A stretch of 64,000 nucleotides of DNA from Pyrenopolyporus hunteri (taxonomy: Eukaryota; Ascomycota; Sordariomycetes; Xylariales; Hypoxylaceae): positions 186,001 to 250,000 of the forward strand of contig CADCXC010000004.1 in assembly GCA_902806595.1 (NCBI GenBank), in the 5' to 3' direction. Made by a program: the position numbers and the translations under genes. The notes below the pieces were generated by a model. That model did not search any database and was not told the DNA's origin. It saw only the letters and a list, made by a program, of their open reading frames with translations. Within the stretch, counting starts at the first letter, position 1. Each line of letters starts with the position of its first letter. Shown here in pieces: positions 34,214 to 45,005 of this stretch.

Positions 34214-35659
34214 TGGGGCGGCTAGGGTGCAAGCGAGAGAGCAACCAAGCGCTGGAGATCTCATCTGGAGGATGACATACACATATCCTGACCCCGTACC
34301 AAGGCACGACGGGGTACTATTGGTAGGATCATCGGGGCCGTCGGTGGGAGACCTGCTTGGCCCAAGCACATCTGAAGAATTTCTATAAGCAGGAGAGCGG
34401 TACATAGAGGAAAAAAAAAAAAAAAAAAGCTTTTACTAGAGCTCTCCACCTTCTCCATCCGATGATCATCTAGAAAATGGCGCATTTAAGTTGCCGTTTG
34501 CTAGAGCTTCTAGAACTGGGACCTGATACGCTCTAGCGCTGAGCCGGTAGTCAAAGCGTGGAGCCCTATCATGGCATCCTCGGCATCTAATGGGGCTGGT
34601 GGAGTGCGTGGTTGAGAGCTGCACTTTTCTAAACATACCGGACCCCGTAACCTTATTCGTTTTAAGACCATGGCCCAGAAGAATAAGGAAAGTTGAAAAT
34701 TAGAGCCGAAACAGTTTATCCCATGGCAACGCCGTAACGTTGTACAATAAACAGCAAGTCCCTTCTCTCACGTGGGGCCACGAGACTGAACCAGTTCTCG
34801 ACGATATACCTGGTAATTTTGGGAGTTGTAATTAACCACAACCTTCTCACTTCCCACTTGGTTAATCGTTGTACAACCACTCCGCTCAACATAAAGGCTC
34901 AACGGGTAGGTTAGGGGCTTCTTTCCCCCGTATAATTAAAAAGTGATATGAATGCCAAGAAGGCGTAAGATGAGTATCAGGAGACGTGTTCGTTGGACGT
35001 CACTGGATAAAATACCCAAGTAGGTAGCCAAGAAGAGCATTTGCCGGCGGTAAATCATCACGGGCTAGAAGTAGATAGGACTAGCAGGTGGAGCCGGCCT
35101 CTTACCAAGGTCTCGACTTTTATTCGCGGCGCCCTAGTATTGGATTTTGCGCTACTGTCTGTAATAGCAGAGAATCAACACGCACCTTATCGAGAGTCGC
35201 ATAACTCGGTGCTCGGTGGAGTTCAGTGTCTGAAGAATAACGCGAGCCCTGGGTTATATAGCAAGCATGTCGGAGTCGTGTAATTCGAACCATACGGTAT
35301 ACGGGTTAGGTATCCGGTAGAAGTCTTCCCCCCTTTCATTTTCATTTTCATTTTTAGATTTTTTTTTTTTTAAGTAGTGGCCCAAAGGTCTAACCCAGCG
35401 CTTTATTATGTTATGAGATGGAAATAGAAATTGGAAGGTGCCGTTGAATACGACATTACGGCTTGGGTCTCGGACTCCGTGGCAAGCTGAGCCTCATCCT
35501 AAATCATCGAAGAAACATTTATCGTAGCGCAGGTATGACAGCCGCGTCAGCGGCGGTGGGTGTGGATGAGATGTGCGAGACGCCTATGTACTTCTACTTA
35601 CCTGGGGTCGGGTTGACACAACGTTGCGCTGAGATACTCGGCCGATCACTCCTCAATCA

Positions 35660-35691
35660 TGCGTTGCCTTGCGTTGCCTTGCTTTGCCTTG
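35660..35691. repeat. TTGCCTTGC short tandem repeat
   Basis: About three copies of a 9-10-bp unit (GCGTTGCCTT, TTGCTTTGCCTTG) near the left edge of the giant element. No function is inferred. Confidence 0.5.
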
Positions 35692-35908
35692 TCTACCACT
35701 CTCCGGAGTCTGGGGTCGAAGCGCTCACGGCGGGGAGTTCGAATTAGTTGCGCCAGGAAAATGCGAGCTTCGTCTAAAGAGGGGTGAACTGTAGATGGAT
35801 AGATTGCTTAATGTCCCACTATGAGACCAACCTACGTATGTAAGGTATGCAACAAGGTGACTCAAGCAAGCCCGAATAGTGGGCGGCTAGATACTATGTA
35901 GCCTAGAA

Positions 35909-35914
35909 CCGCAT
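35909..35914. repeat. candidate target-site duplication, left copy (CCGCAT)
   Basis: CCGCAT lies 4 bp outside the left inverted repeat, and the same hexamer lies 3 bp outside the right one (63881-63886). A 6-bp duplication would fit several large DNA transposon classes. The unequal 4/3-bp spacing weakens the call; a chance hexamer match is possible. Confidence 0.35.
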
Positions 35915-35918
35915 TAGG

Positions 35919-36000
35919 CTGGACGAAGTCCTGGAAACCGTTAAACCGCCATTCATTTTTATTTTACCGTACTGTTTAACATATAATACGACACACCGTA
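35919..36000 (+). repeat. left terminal inverted repeat of the giant element
   Basis: Begins CTGG(A/T)CGAAGTCC and pairs with the right repeat at 74 of 82 positions. Positions 35936-35978 (43 bp) are identical. The four inner mismatches (35979, 35986, 35992, 35994) are all C/T or G/A transitions. Two of them read CpA here and TpA in the partner, as RIP would produce. Weaker similarity seems to resume inward near 36020-36038 (TATATGG...TAAC) after a ~22-bp gap. Confidence 0.92.
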
Positions 36001-37728
36001 CTTTTAATTGTTAAAGCTACATATATGGTTTAACGTATATTTTTATTTAATTATATAATATTAAAAGATATTAATTAAATTAAATATTTACTTAAATATT
36101 TAAATAAAATAATAAAAATTATTAATTAATTATTATTAAAAATAACTTTATATATGTTATAAATTTACGATATAATTAAATTTAAATTTTACGATTTAAT
36201 ATACGCGATATATTATCGAAAAAAAAAAAATAAAAAAAAAAAAAATAAAAACATTTTACCGTTTAATATAATTATAAAAAAATTTAACTCGTTTTTTTTA
36301 TTAAATAATTTATCGTTTTCGATTAACGATTTATTATATTCGATTAACGATATATTATTTTTAATTATTAACTTAATATTTTTAATCGACGAATTAATTT
36401 TATCGATATATAATATCGAAATTAATAAATTTAAATATTTAAATATAAACGTTTTTAAAAAAATTATATTATTAAATTTTTTATATAATTAAATTATTTT
36501 AAAAATCGAAATTTCCTATTTAAATTATAAATATAATTACGATTTATTATTATATTTCGACGATTTAAATAATAAAAATATTTTATATTATTTAATATAT
36601 TATATTTATTATATTATAATTAAAAATTATTAATGTAACGATAAAAAATTAAAGGAAAATATCTTTTCGAATAATTTATATTTATTTAAAAATCGAAAAA
36701 AAATAACCGTATTAATTCGATTAAAAATAACTTAATTTTACGAGATAAAAAATATTTTTTTTAAATATTTAAACTATTTAAACCGTTAAAAAAACTTTTA
36801 TCGTCGAAAAAATTTCGAAAAATAATTTAAAAAACTTTTTTATTATTTTTATTTATATAATTAAAAATATAAATTTAAAAAAATATTAAACGTATATATA
36901 TATTTTTTACCATTATATTTTTTTTTATTAATAATTATTTTAATAAACTTTAACGAATATAATTATTTAATTATTATATTTTTCGAAAATTAAATATATT
37001 TAAAAAAAAATAAATTATTAAAAATATTTAAATTTTTTAAAATATTTAAACTTTCCCGTAAATAATAAAAACTTATAAATTATTATTTAATCGAAAACGT
37101 TTACCCCGTCGATAAATATTATATATTTTTTCGTAAAAAAAAATTAAACGTTAATTTATATAAAACGACATACGTTTATATATATCGAATTAAATAAATT
37201 ACGACTTTAATCGAAACGAATAATATAATAAGATTTTTTTTCGTTATAATTTACATTATATTTATAATTCGAAAATACTTTTTATATTTTCGAAATATAT
37301 AACGTTTATAAATTATAATAATCTTTAATATCTATTTTATATTTATATTATATAAAAATCATTCGATAATAATTATATTAATTAAAAATATTTCGTTAAT
37401 TATTATATTTAATAATTAAATTTTTTTATAATATTTTTTTTACGTATTATTTAATTCGATTTATTTAAAGTTTTTTTAATATTTATTATATATTAATTTT
37501 ATATAAAAATATATTAAAACTTTTTAAAATATATAATATTATTTTAAAAAAATATAAATATATTTATAAAATTAAAAAAACATTAATATTTCCCGTTAAT
37601 AATAAATATTAAATACGATTAAATAAAATATTAAATCGTTTAAATTTAAATCGTAATTTAAATCGCCGTTTAATAAAAAACGTAAATTAAATAATTTAAA
37701 GGATAATATTAATAAACGATAAAATAAC

Positions 37729-37860
37729 GACGAAAAAAACGACGAAAAAAACGACGAAAAAAGCGACGAAAAAAGCGACGAAAAAAGCGATAAAAAAAGC
37801 GACAAAAAAAACGACGAAAAAAACGACGAAAAAAACGACGAAAAAAACGACGAAAAAAAT
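37729..37860 (+). repeat. 12-bp tandem repeat (GACGAAAAAARC)x11
   Basis: Eleven uninterrupted 12-bp units with a single variable base (AAC or AGC), in frame with the surrounding relic. On the minus strand it reads as a long F/S/L run, which explains the spurious open frame there. Confidence 0.85.
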
Positions 37861-38000
37861 AATAAAAATAATAATAAAAGTAATAATAAAAATAATAATA
37901 ATAATAACAACATAAAAAATAATAAAAACGATAACGAAAACGATAATTAATTTAATAATAAAATTAATAACGTAAATATTTTCGATATTAACGATATTTT

Positions 38001-38190
38001 AAAAAAACATCGAATTTTTATAAATTTAATTTATTATAAATTAAAATTCGAAAAATATAAAAATCGATTCGATTTTAATAATAACGAATATATCGATAAT
38101 AATTTTAATATTAATTATTTTTTTAAAAAAAATCGAATTTTTATAAATTTAATTTATTATAAATTAAAATTTAAAAAATATAAAAACTTA
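38001..38190 (+). repeat. two copies of a 123-bp direct repeat
   Basis: A ~60-bp core (CGAATTTTTATAAATTTAAT...) recurs at 38011 and 38134 with few C/T differences. The period is divisible by three, consistent with an internal protein repeat. Confidence 0.6.
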
Positions 38191-40043
38191 ATTAATTTTA
38201 ATAATAATTGCGAAAAAAAACGTATTCGAAATAATAATTTCGTTTCCATTAATAAAATTAAATTTATAAAAAAATTATCGCTTTATAATTTTATTAATTC
38301 GATATAACCATTCGAATTAAATTCGTTTACATTTATTTTTATTATTAAAAATAATTATATAAACGTAATCGACGTTTATAAAAATAATAAATATTTTATT
38401 AAATATATATTTAAATTTAAATTTTAAACTTCGAAAAATAATTCGAACGTTTAATTTCGTTATATTAATTAATCGTATATTATAAAATATAATTAATAAA
38501 AAATTTTTATAATAATCGTATATTAAAAGTTAAACGAATAATTTATAATAATAAAAAAAAATGTTATCATTTATAAATTATTTAATAATTTTTTTTTTTT
38601 TCGATTTATCGTTAATAATTTTTAAAATTTATTAATAAAAAACGTAAAAATTATAAAAAAAATATTTAAATTTAAATTAATATACGTATTTAATCGTATT
38701 TTTATATATTTAAAATTATAAATAAATTAAATAATTATTTAATTTAATTAATAATTATTAAAATTTATTTGTTTTATTATTTTCGTTTAATATAAAATTA
38801 AAAATTTCGAAAAAAAAAGGAAAAAAAAAACGGAAATATTATCGTTATTTTAAACATTATAACCGAAATATCGCGGTTTACGCCGCGTCGTTAAACTTAA
38901 ATTTAAAATAATAATAAATATTTTTTTTTTAATAAAATTAAAATAAAATTACATTACTTAATATAAGTTTAATTAATAACGTTTTTTTTAAAAAAAAAAT
39001 ATTTTTATTATTAAAATTAATTGTAAATAACGTCGCGTTTATTATTAAATTTTTTTTCGTTAAAATTAATTAACGTTAAATTAAAAAAAAATATAATATT
39101 ATATTCGAAGTTTTTATAATTAATAAAAGTTAATTTATAAAAAATAATATTAATTTACGAAATTACGTAATTATAATATAATTAAATTAAAAATCGAATA
39201 ATAAATTTTTTTAAATAAAAAAATTATTTATAACGTAAATAACTTTTTACGTTATTTATCGATTAAATCGTTTTTTTATAAAAAAAATATTAAAATATAA
39301 TAATTAATATATCGCATTTTAAAATAATATAAATATACGATTATAAGATTAAATATTACGTAATAATATTTATTAAATATATTTTTATTAAAAATTAATA
39401 AATATTATTATAAAAAAATAAATTAAAAAAAAAATAAATAAACGATACGTTTAAATAATTAATTAATTAATTAACGTTTATTCGATATAATTTACGTTTT
39501 TTCGTTAAACGTATAATATAATTTATAAGGTTAAAATTTACGGTATAACCGTTTTAAAATTTAAATAAATTCGCTTAATTTTTTTAAAAAAAAAAGTTAA
39601 ATTCGAAACGAATTTTTAATAATTTTAAAATATATTTTAAAAATAATTATTATTACGATTATATATATTATAAATTTAAAAATATAAAATTTAATTTATT
39701 ATATTTTAATATTTTTTTTATAAAAGTTAATTAAATTAATAAATAATAAATATTACGATTCGATATAATTAATTTAATTTTATTAAATAACCGATTATTA
39801 AATAAATAAAAAATCGTAATACGACGTAAAATATTAAAAATTAAAAATAAAATTTCGTTAATATTATAAAAAAAAAAAAAAAATTAAATCGCGATTCGAA
39901 AAACCGCGGTTTTATATTTAAATTTTAACGGCGCATTTAATCGAAAATTTAATATCGATTATTTAATAAAATTAAATTTACCGTATCGAATCGTAATAAA
40001 TCGTTAATTAATAATCGAAAAATTATTATACGATCGTAAATTA

Positions 40044-40312
40044 ATATTAAATAAATAAAAAGTTATTAATTAATAATCGAAAAATTATTATACGATCGTA
40101 TAATAAAAAATATAAAAATAAAAAAAATTAATTAAATTATATATATATAAAAATTATAAATAAATTAATTTCGTATTAATTAATATTTATATTTTTTTTA
40201 AAAACTTATATTTTAAATTTCCGTCGTATAAAACGACGAAATATTTAATAAAAATATATTTATTATTATTATCGTTATAATAAATACTTTAATATTAAAC
40301 TACATTATTATA
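40044..40312 (-). repeat. dispersed ~270-bp repeat, copy 1 (inverted)
   Basis: The reverse complement matches the forward copies at 40820, 43643, 55150, 55517 and 63371. It contains the shared core TTATCGTAACGATAATAAT-like block, TTTCGTCGTTTTACG, and the TTATTATACGATCGTATAAT palindrome near the other end. A second partial copy of its end (~40 bp) lies immediately to the left, at ~39995-40040. Confidence 0.65.
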
Positions 40313-40744
40313 TTAACATTAAAATTTCGATTAAATACGCCGTCGAAATTTATATATAAAACCGCGATTTAATTTTTTTTTTTTTATATATATATAACAT
40401 TAATAAAATTCGATTTTTAATTTTTAATATTACACGTCGTATTAAATTTTATTAAATTTATTAACTTCGTTATATTTTAACTTTATAAAATAATAAAATA
40501 CGAAATAATTCGCCGCGTTATATATATATTAAACCGTAAATTTTCGAATTATTTTTTAATTTTTTCTTTTTTAATTTTTTATAAAATTAATATAATTAAT
40601 TTTTAATATTTAAATTTCGCTTCGTAATATCATAAAATTAATAAAATTAAAATAAAATATTTCGCGAAAATTTATCGCGTCGTTACGTAATTTAAATAAT
40701 TTTATATAAAATATATTCGTATATTAAAATAAATATCGAAAATA

Positions 40745-40783
40745 ATAATATAAACGATAATATAAACGATAATATAAACGACG
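40745..40783. repeat. 12-bp tandem repeat (GATAATATAAAC)x3
   Basis: Three near-perfect units of 12 bp, with AATAATATAAAC as the first. It lies just before dispersed-repeat copy 2. Confidence 0.6.
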
Positions 40784-40819
40784 ATTTAAAAATTAATATA
40801 AATATAAAATATTAAAATT

Positions 40820-41095
40820 ATTATAATAATGTAATTTTATATTAAAATATTTATCGTAACGATAATAATAATAAATATATTTTTATTAAATGTTTCGTTA
40901 TTTTACGTAACGAAAATTTAAAACATATATTTTTAAAACGAATATAAATATCGATTAATATAAAATTAACTTATTTATAACTTTTAAATATATATAATTT
41001 AATTAATTTACTTTATTTTATATCTTTTATTATACGATTATATAATAACTTTTTAATTATTTATTAACGATTTTTTATTCGTTTAATAATTATAA
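40820..41095 (+). repeat. dispersed ~270-bp repeat, copy 2
   Basis: Starts near TAATGTAATTTTATATTAAA and contains TTATCGTAACGATAATAAT and TTATTAACGATTTTTTATTC near its end. It lies in the opposite orientation to copy 1, ~500 bp away, so the two could form a large inverted repeat. Confidence 0.7.
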
Positions 41096-42961
41096 TTACC
41101 GTCGTTATTATTATTATTATTATATTATTATTATTACCGTATTTATTTTTATTATATATATTATTATTTATTTACGTATTTATATTTATTATTTATATTA
41201 TTTATATTATATCGATAATTTAATATTATTTTATATATTTAAAAAAAATAATTTATTTTAAATCGATATTATAAACTTTTAAATTAACGTTATTACTTTT
41301 ATTATTTATATTATTATTATTATTTATAATATTATTAATCGACTTAAATAATCGAAATACTTTACTTTTAACTATAAAACGACCTTTTTCGAATTTATTA
41401 TTACTATTATTATTATTAAATAAAAAATTATAATTTTTATTATTTTAATAAATTATAATTCCTTTATTAATAAAATAATATTAATAAAATTTATTTTTAA
41501 CGTCGTTAAAATTATTATCGTTATTACGGTCGTAATTATTAATTTAAAAACGAAAACGTTTTTTAAAAATAAAAAGTTCGTCCCTAAAAAATCGAAAAAT
41601 ATTCGTAATAAAAAATATAATTATAATTTTTATAATTAAATTATCGTTATTATTAATATTTAAAAAAACGAAAAATACAAATCGTTTCGCCTTCGAAAAT
41701 TCAAAAAATCGCATAATTTTACTATTAAAAATAATTTATATAAACTAAATAAATAAATATTTAAAATTAATATCGTAAATTTAATAAATTTTTTTATTAT
41801 AAAATAAAATTTTTTATTTATATAATAATCGTAACGTATAAAATATATAAAATATTAATACGTAATTATTATTTTTTAATTTAAAAATTAATATAAACTT
41901 TTTTATATCGAATATATTATAAATATTAATACGAAAAAAAATAATATTATTAATATTTTATATAAAAAATATCGTTATTTAATCGTAAATATTTATCCCA
42001 TTATAATCGAATTAAAATTTTTATTTTTTAAAAACGAAATAAACTTATTTATAATCGTAAAAAATTTACGTAACTCGATAATATTCGTCGTAATTTACCG
42101 TATTTTTCCGTTTTTTCGTTTTTAAATATTAAATTTTATAATTAAAAATAAATAAAATATCGAAATTTTATTAAAATAAAAGTAAATTATTATAAAAAAA
42201 TATTTAATAATCGAAATTCGAAATAATCGAATAAAAATTTATATTCGATAATTAATATATAATAATAATAATAAAAATAACATTAATAAATTATAATATA
42301 TTTATAAAATCGCCGAAAAATTAAAAAACGTAAAATTAATATTTCCCATTAAATAAAATATTATTATTAAGTCGAATAAATTATAAACCGTTTATTTTAT
42401 TAAATATATTAAAATAAAAACGATTCGCGTCGTTTTCGATAATTTAAATATTACCGATTATTATATAATAAATATAATACGTTAAATCATAATTAACGCT
42501 ATTAATATTTAACGTAAAAAACTTTAAAAAAAATTAATACGCGTTAAAATATTCGAAATAATAAATAAAAACGTATAATAAAAAAAATTTAATCGATTCG
42601 ATATTAATAATATAAAATCGTACGAACGATTTAACCATAAAAAATAATAAAATTTAAAACTTTATTTTTAAATAACGAAATAATAAATAAAAAAAAATAA
42701 ATAAAATATTTATTTATTTAATTAAAATAATAAACATCGATTAAATAATAAAATTAAACTTTAAATATAAATTATATAATTATATATTCGAATAATTAAA
42801 TAAATTTTTATTTTATTAAATAATCGTTAATAAATCGAAAAATAATTTTATTATTTATTTATTTATATAAAATCGCGATTTTTTAAACTTTAATTTTCTA
42901 CGAATTTTACGATTATTTTTATAATTATATAATTTTTAATATAATTTTCGTAATATCTTTT

Positions 42962-43545
42962 AACTTTTATAAAAATTTACTTTATATTATTTTTAAAAAA
43001 ATCGTCGTAAAAGTTTATTTTATACCACTTTATATTACTTTTCGAAAAAATCGTCGCGAAAATTTATTTTATATTACCTTTAAAAAAATCGTCGCGAAAA
43101 TTTATTTTATACTATTTTATATTACTTTTCGAAAAAATCGTCGTAAAAATTTACCTTATATTACCTTTAAAAAAACCGTCGCGAAAATTTACCTTATACT
43201 ACCTTATATTACTTTTCGAAAAAACCGTCGCGAAAATTTATTTTATATTATTTTATATTACCTTTCGAAAAAACCGTCGTAAAAACCTATTTTATATTAC
43301 TTTTCGAAAAAACCGTTACGAAAATTTACCTTATATTACTTTTAAAAAAACCGTCGCGAAAGTTTATTTTATATTACTTTATACCATCTTTCGAAAAAAC
43401 CGTCGTAAAAATCTACCTTATATTATTTTTAAAAAAACCGTCGTAAAAATCTACCCTATATTATCTTTAAAAAAACCGTCGTAAAAATTTACTTTATATT
43501 ATTTTATATTACTTTTCGAAAAAACCGTCGCGAAAATTTACCTAT
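42962..43545. repeat. ~38-bp minisatellite, about 13 units
   Basis: The unit is TTTATATTAC(C/T)TT(T/TC)(A/G)AAAAAA(C/T)CGTCG(C/T)(G/A)AAAA, with a 10-bp optional spacer giving 38- or 48-bp steps. Unit-to-unit differences are almost all C/T (or G/A) transitions, matching RIP acting on a once-homogeneous array. It lies between dispersed-repeat copies 2 and 3. Confidence 0.8.
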
Positions 43546-43642
43546 ATAATTTTTTTATATTTAATTTTAAATATATAATTCGAAAAATTCTTCGAAAAAT
43601 ATTATAAAAAATATATCGAATTAAAATTAAATTTATATAATT

Positions 43643-43915
43643 AAATTATAATAATATAATTTTATATTAAAGTATTTATTATAATAATAATAACGATAAA
43701 TATATTTTTATTAAATGTTTCGTCGTTTTACGTAACGAATATTTAAAATATAAACTTTTAAAAATAATATAAATATTAATTAATATAAAATTAATTTATT
43801 TATAATTTTTATATATATATAATTTAATTAATTTTATTTATTTTCGTATTTTTTATTATACGATCGTATAATAATTTTTTAATTATTAATTAACGACTTT
43901 TTATTCGTTTAATAT
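43643..43915 (+). repeat. dispersed ~270-bp repeat, copy 3
   Basis: Same core as copy 2 with numerous transition differences. It ends TTATACGATCGTATAATAAT...TTATTCGTTTAAT. Copies 2 and 3 are direct repeats bracketing ~2.5 kb, which is what LTRs of one inserted retroelement would look like, but the length is short and no coding relic between them was recognised. Confidence 0.7.
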
Positions 43916-44899
43916 AAATTTATATAATTAAATATATATAATTAAATTTATTCGATTTAAATTTTTTAAATAAAATTATACGTAAAATTAAAATTAAATT
44001 TATATAATTAAATTTATATAATTCGAATTTTTCGTATAAATTTATTTAATTTAATTTATTTAATTAAATTAATTTAATTAATAAAATCGTTTATTAAAAT
44101 GCGAATAATTTTAAATGTAATAATATAACGTTTAATAAAACGATTTAATTAATTAAATAAACGCGTAATATAAATTATTTAATATAACGTACGCGTAATT
44201 CGTTAATATAACGTATAATTTATATAATGTAAAAAATATAACTCGTAAATTTTTACGTAATTAAATTTTTTTTTATTTAAAAAAAAAATTAAAATATATT
44301 TCGAAATTTTTTTAAATAAAGTTAAATAATTAATAATAAATTTAAATACAACTTTATTATTTTACTTTATATATACTTAAATATTTAAAGTAGGTATATA
44401 AAATTATAATTAAAATAATAAAACGATTATTAAACTTTTTATTTAAATTTTTAAAATAATATATACATACGTATTTACGTATATTAAACGACTTTTTATA
44501 TACGTAAATATATATATATTTATAAAATATTAATAATATTTAACTTTAATTATATATTATTATATAAAAAATATTTAATTTAATATTAAATTAATATATA
44601 TTTAATTAATAAAAATAAAATTAAATTATTATTAATTTTAATTTTCTTATTATAAACTTATATAAAATATTAAATAACGTATTTTTATCGAAATATTTTT
44701 AACTATAATTTTAATAAAATATAATATAACTTTTTATTAAAATCTTTAATTATATTTTTTATTATTATAATAAAATTAATTATATAATAAAAAAAATAAT
44801 TATATTTTTATACGAATTATTTAATTATTTTTAACTTTTAATTTAAATATATATATTAATTATTAATTAAAGTATTTAATATATATTTATAATAAAATA

Positions 44900-45005
44900 A
44901 TTACGATTTTTTTCTACGGTTTTTTTTACGATTTAATATCGCGACTTTATTTTACGATTTCTTTTACGATTTTTTTTACGACACTTTTTACGATTTTTTA
45001 TTATA
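44900..45005. repeat. degenerate TTTTACGATTT tandem repeat
   Basis: About six loosely spaced copies of (T)nACGATTT or ACGGTTT, with 12-20-bp steps. It may be the remnant of a minisatellite; not clean enough to define a unit. Confidence 0.4.

Larger units (their letters stand above)
30332..35918. other. 5.6-kb gene-poor left flank of the AT-rich element
   Basis: Composition is ordinary, with no RIP signature, but I find no gene I can support. Short frames (31616-31915, 31707-32108, 32508-32843, 33783-34046) lack motifs. Simple repeats are present: GAT/GATGAT around 34178-34213, an A-tract at ~34410-34428, a T-tract at ~35357-35371, and a TTGCCTTG(C/T) repeat at ~35660-35691. Confidence 0.5.
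37681..38428 (+). pseudogene. RIP-eroded coding relic with acidic DEKS/DEKN repeat
   Basis: In one plus-strand frame the sequence stays coherent for ~250 codons. Its in-frame stops are all TAA (37720, 37948, 38305, 38426), as expected from CAA/CAG or TGG codons after C-to-T change. The order is a short basic region, eleven 12-bp units giving D-E-K-(N/S) (37729-37860), an asparagine-rich stretch, then a 41-residue block present twice (period 123 bp; RIFINLIYYKLKF at ~38011 and ~38134). Codon frame is kept across the 12-, 123-bp repeats, which argues for former protein coding. I cannot assign a family. The AT bias means many residues are mutated from their original state. Confidence 0.45.

Noticed and set aside
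35735..35756. B-box-like AGTTCGAATTA as part of a tRNA gene
   Set aside because: No matching A box, acceptor stem or cloverleaf could be found around it.
37596..37913. Minus-strand open frame of 105 codons, L/F/S-rich
   Set aside because: It is the antisense of the plus-strand 12-bp GACGAAAAAARC array in AT-rich DNA; its openness comes from the repeat.
42962..43545. Regular repeat array that might suggest CRISPR
   Set aside because: There are no unique spacers; the whole 38/48-bp unit repeats. The context is eukaryotic RIPed DNA.
40820..43915. Copies 2 and 3 of the 270-bp repeat as LTRs of one retrotransposon
   Set aside because: The interior is too short (~2.5 kb), mostly minisatellite, with no primer-binding site or coding relic recognised; other copies occur in unrelated positions and orientation.
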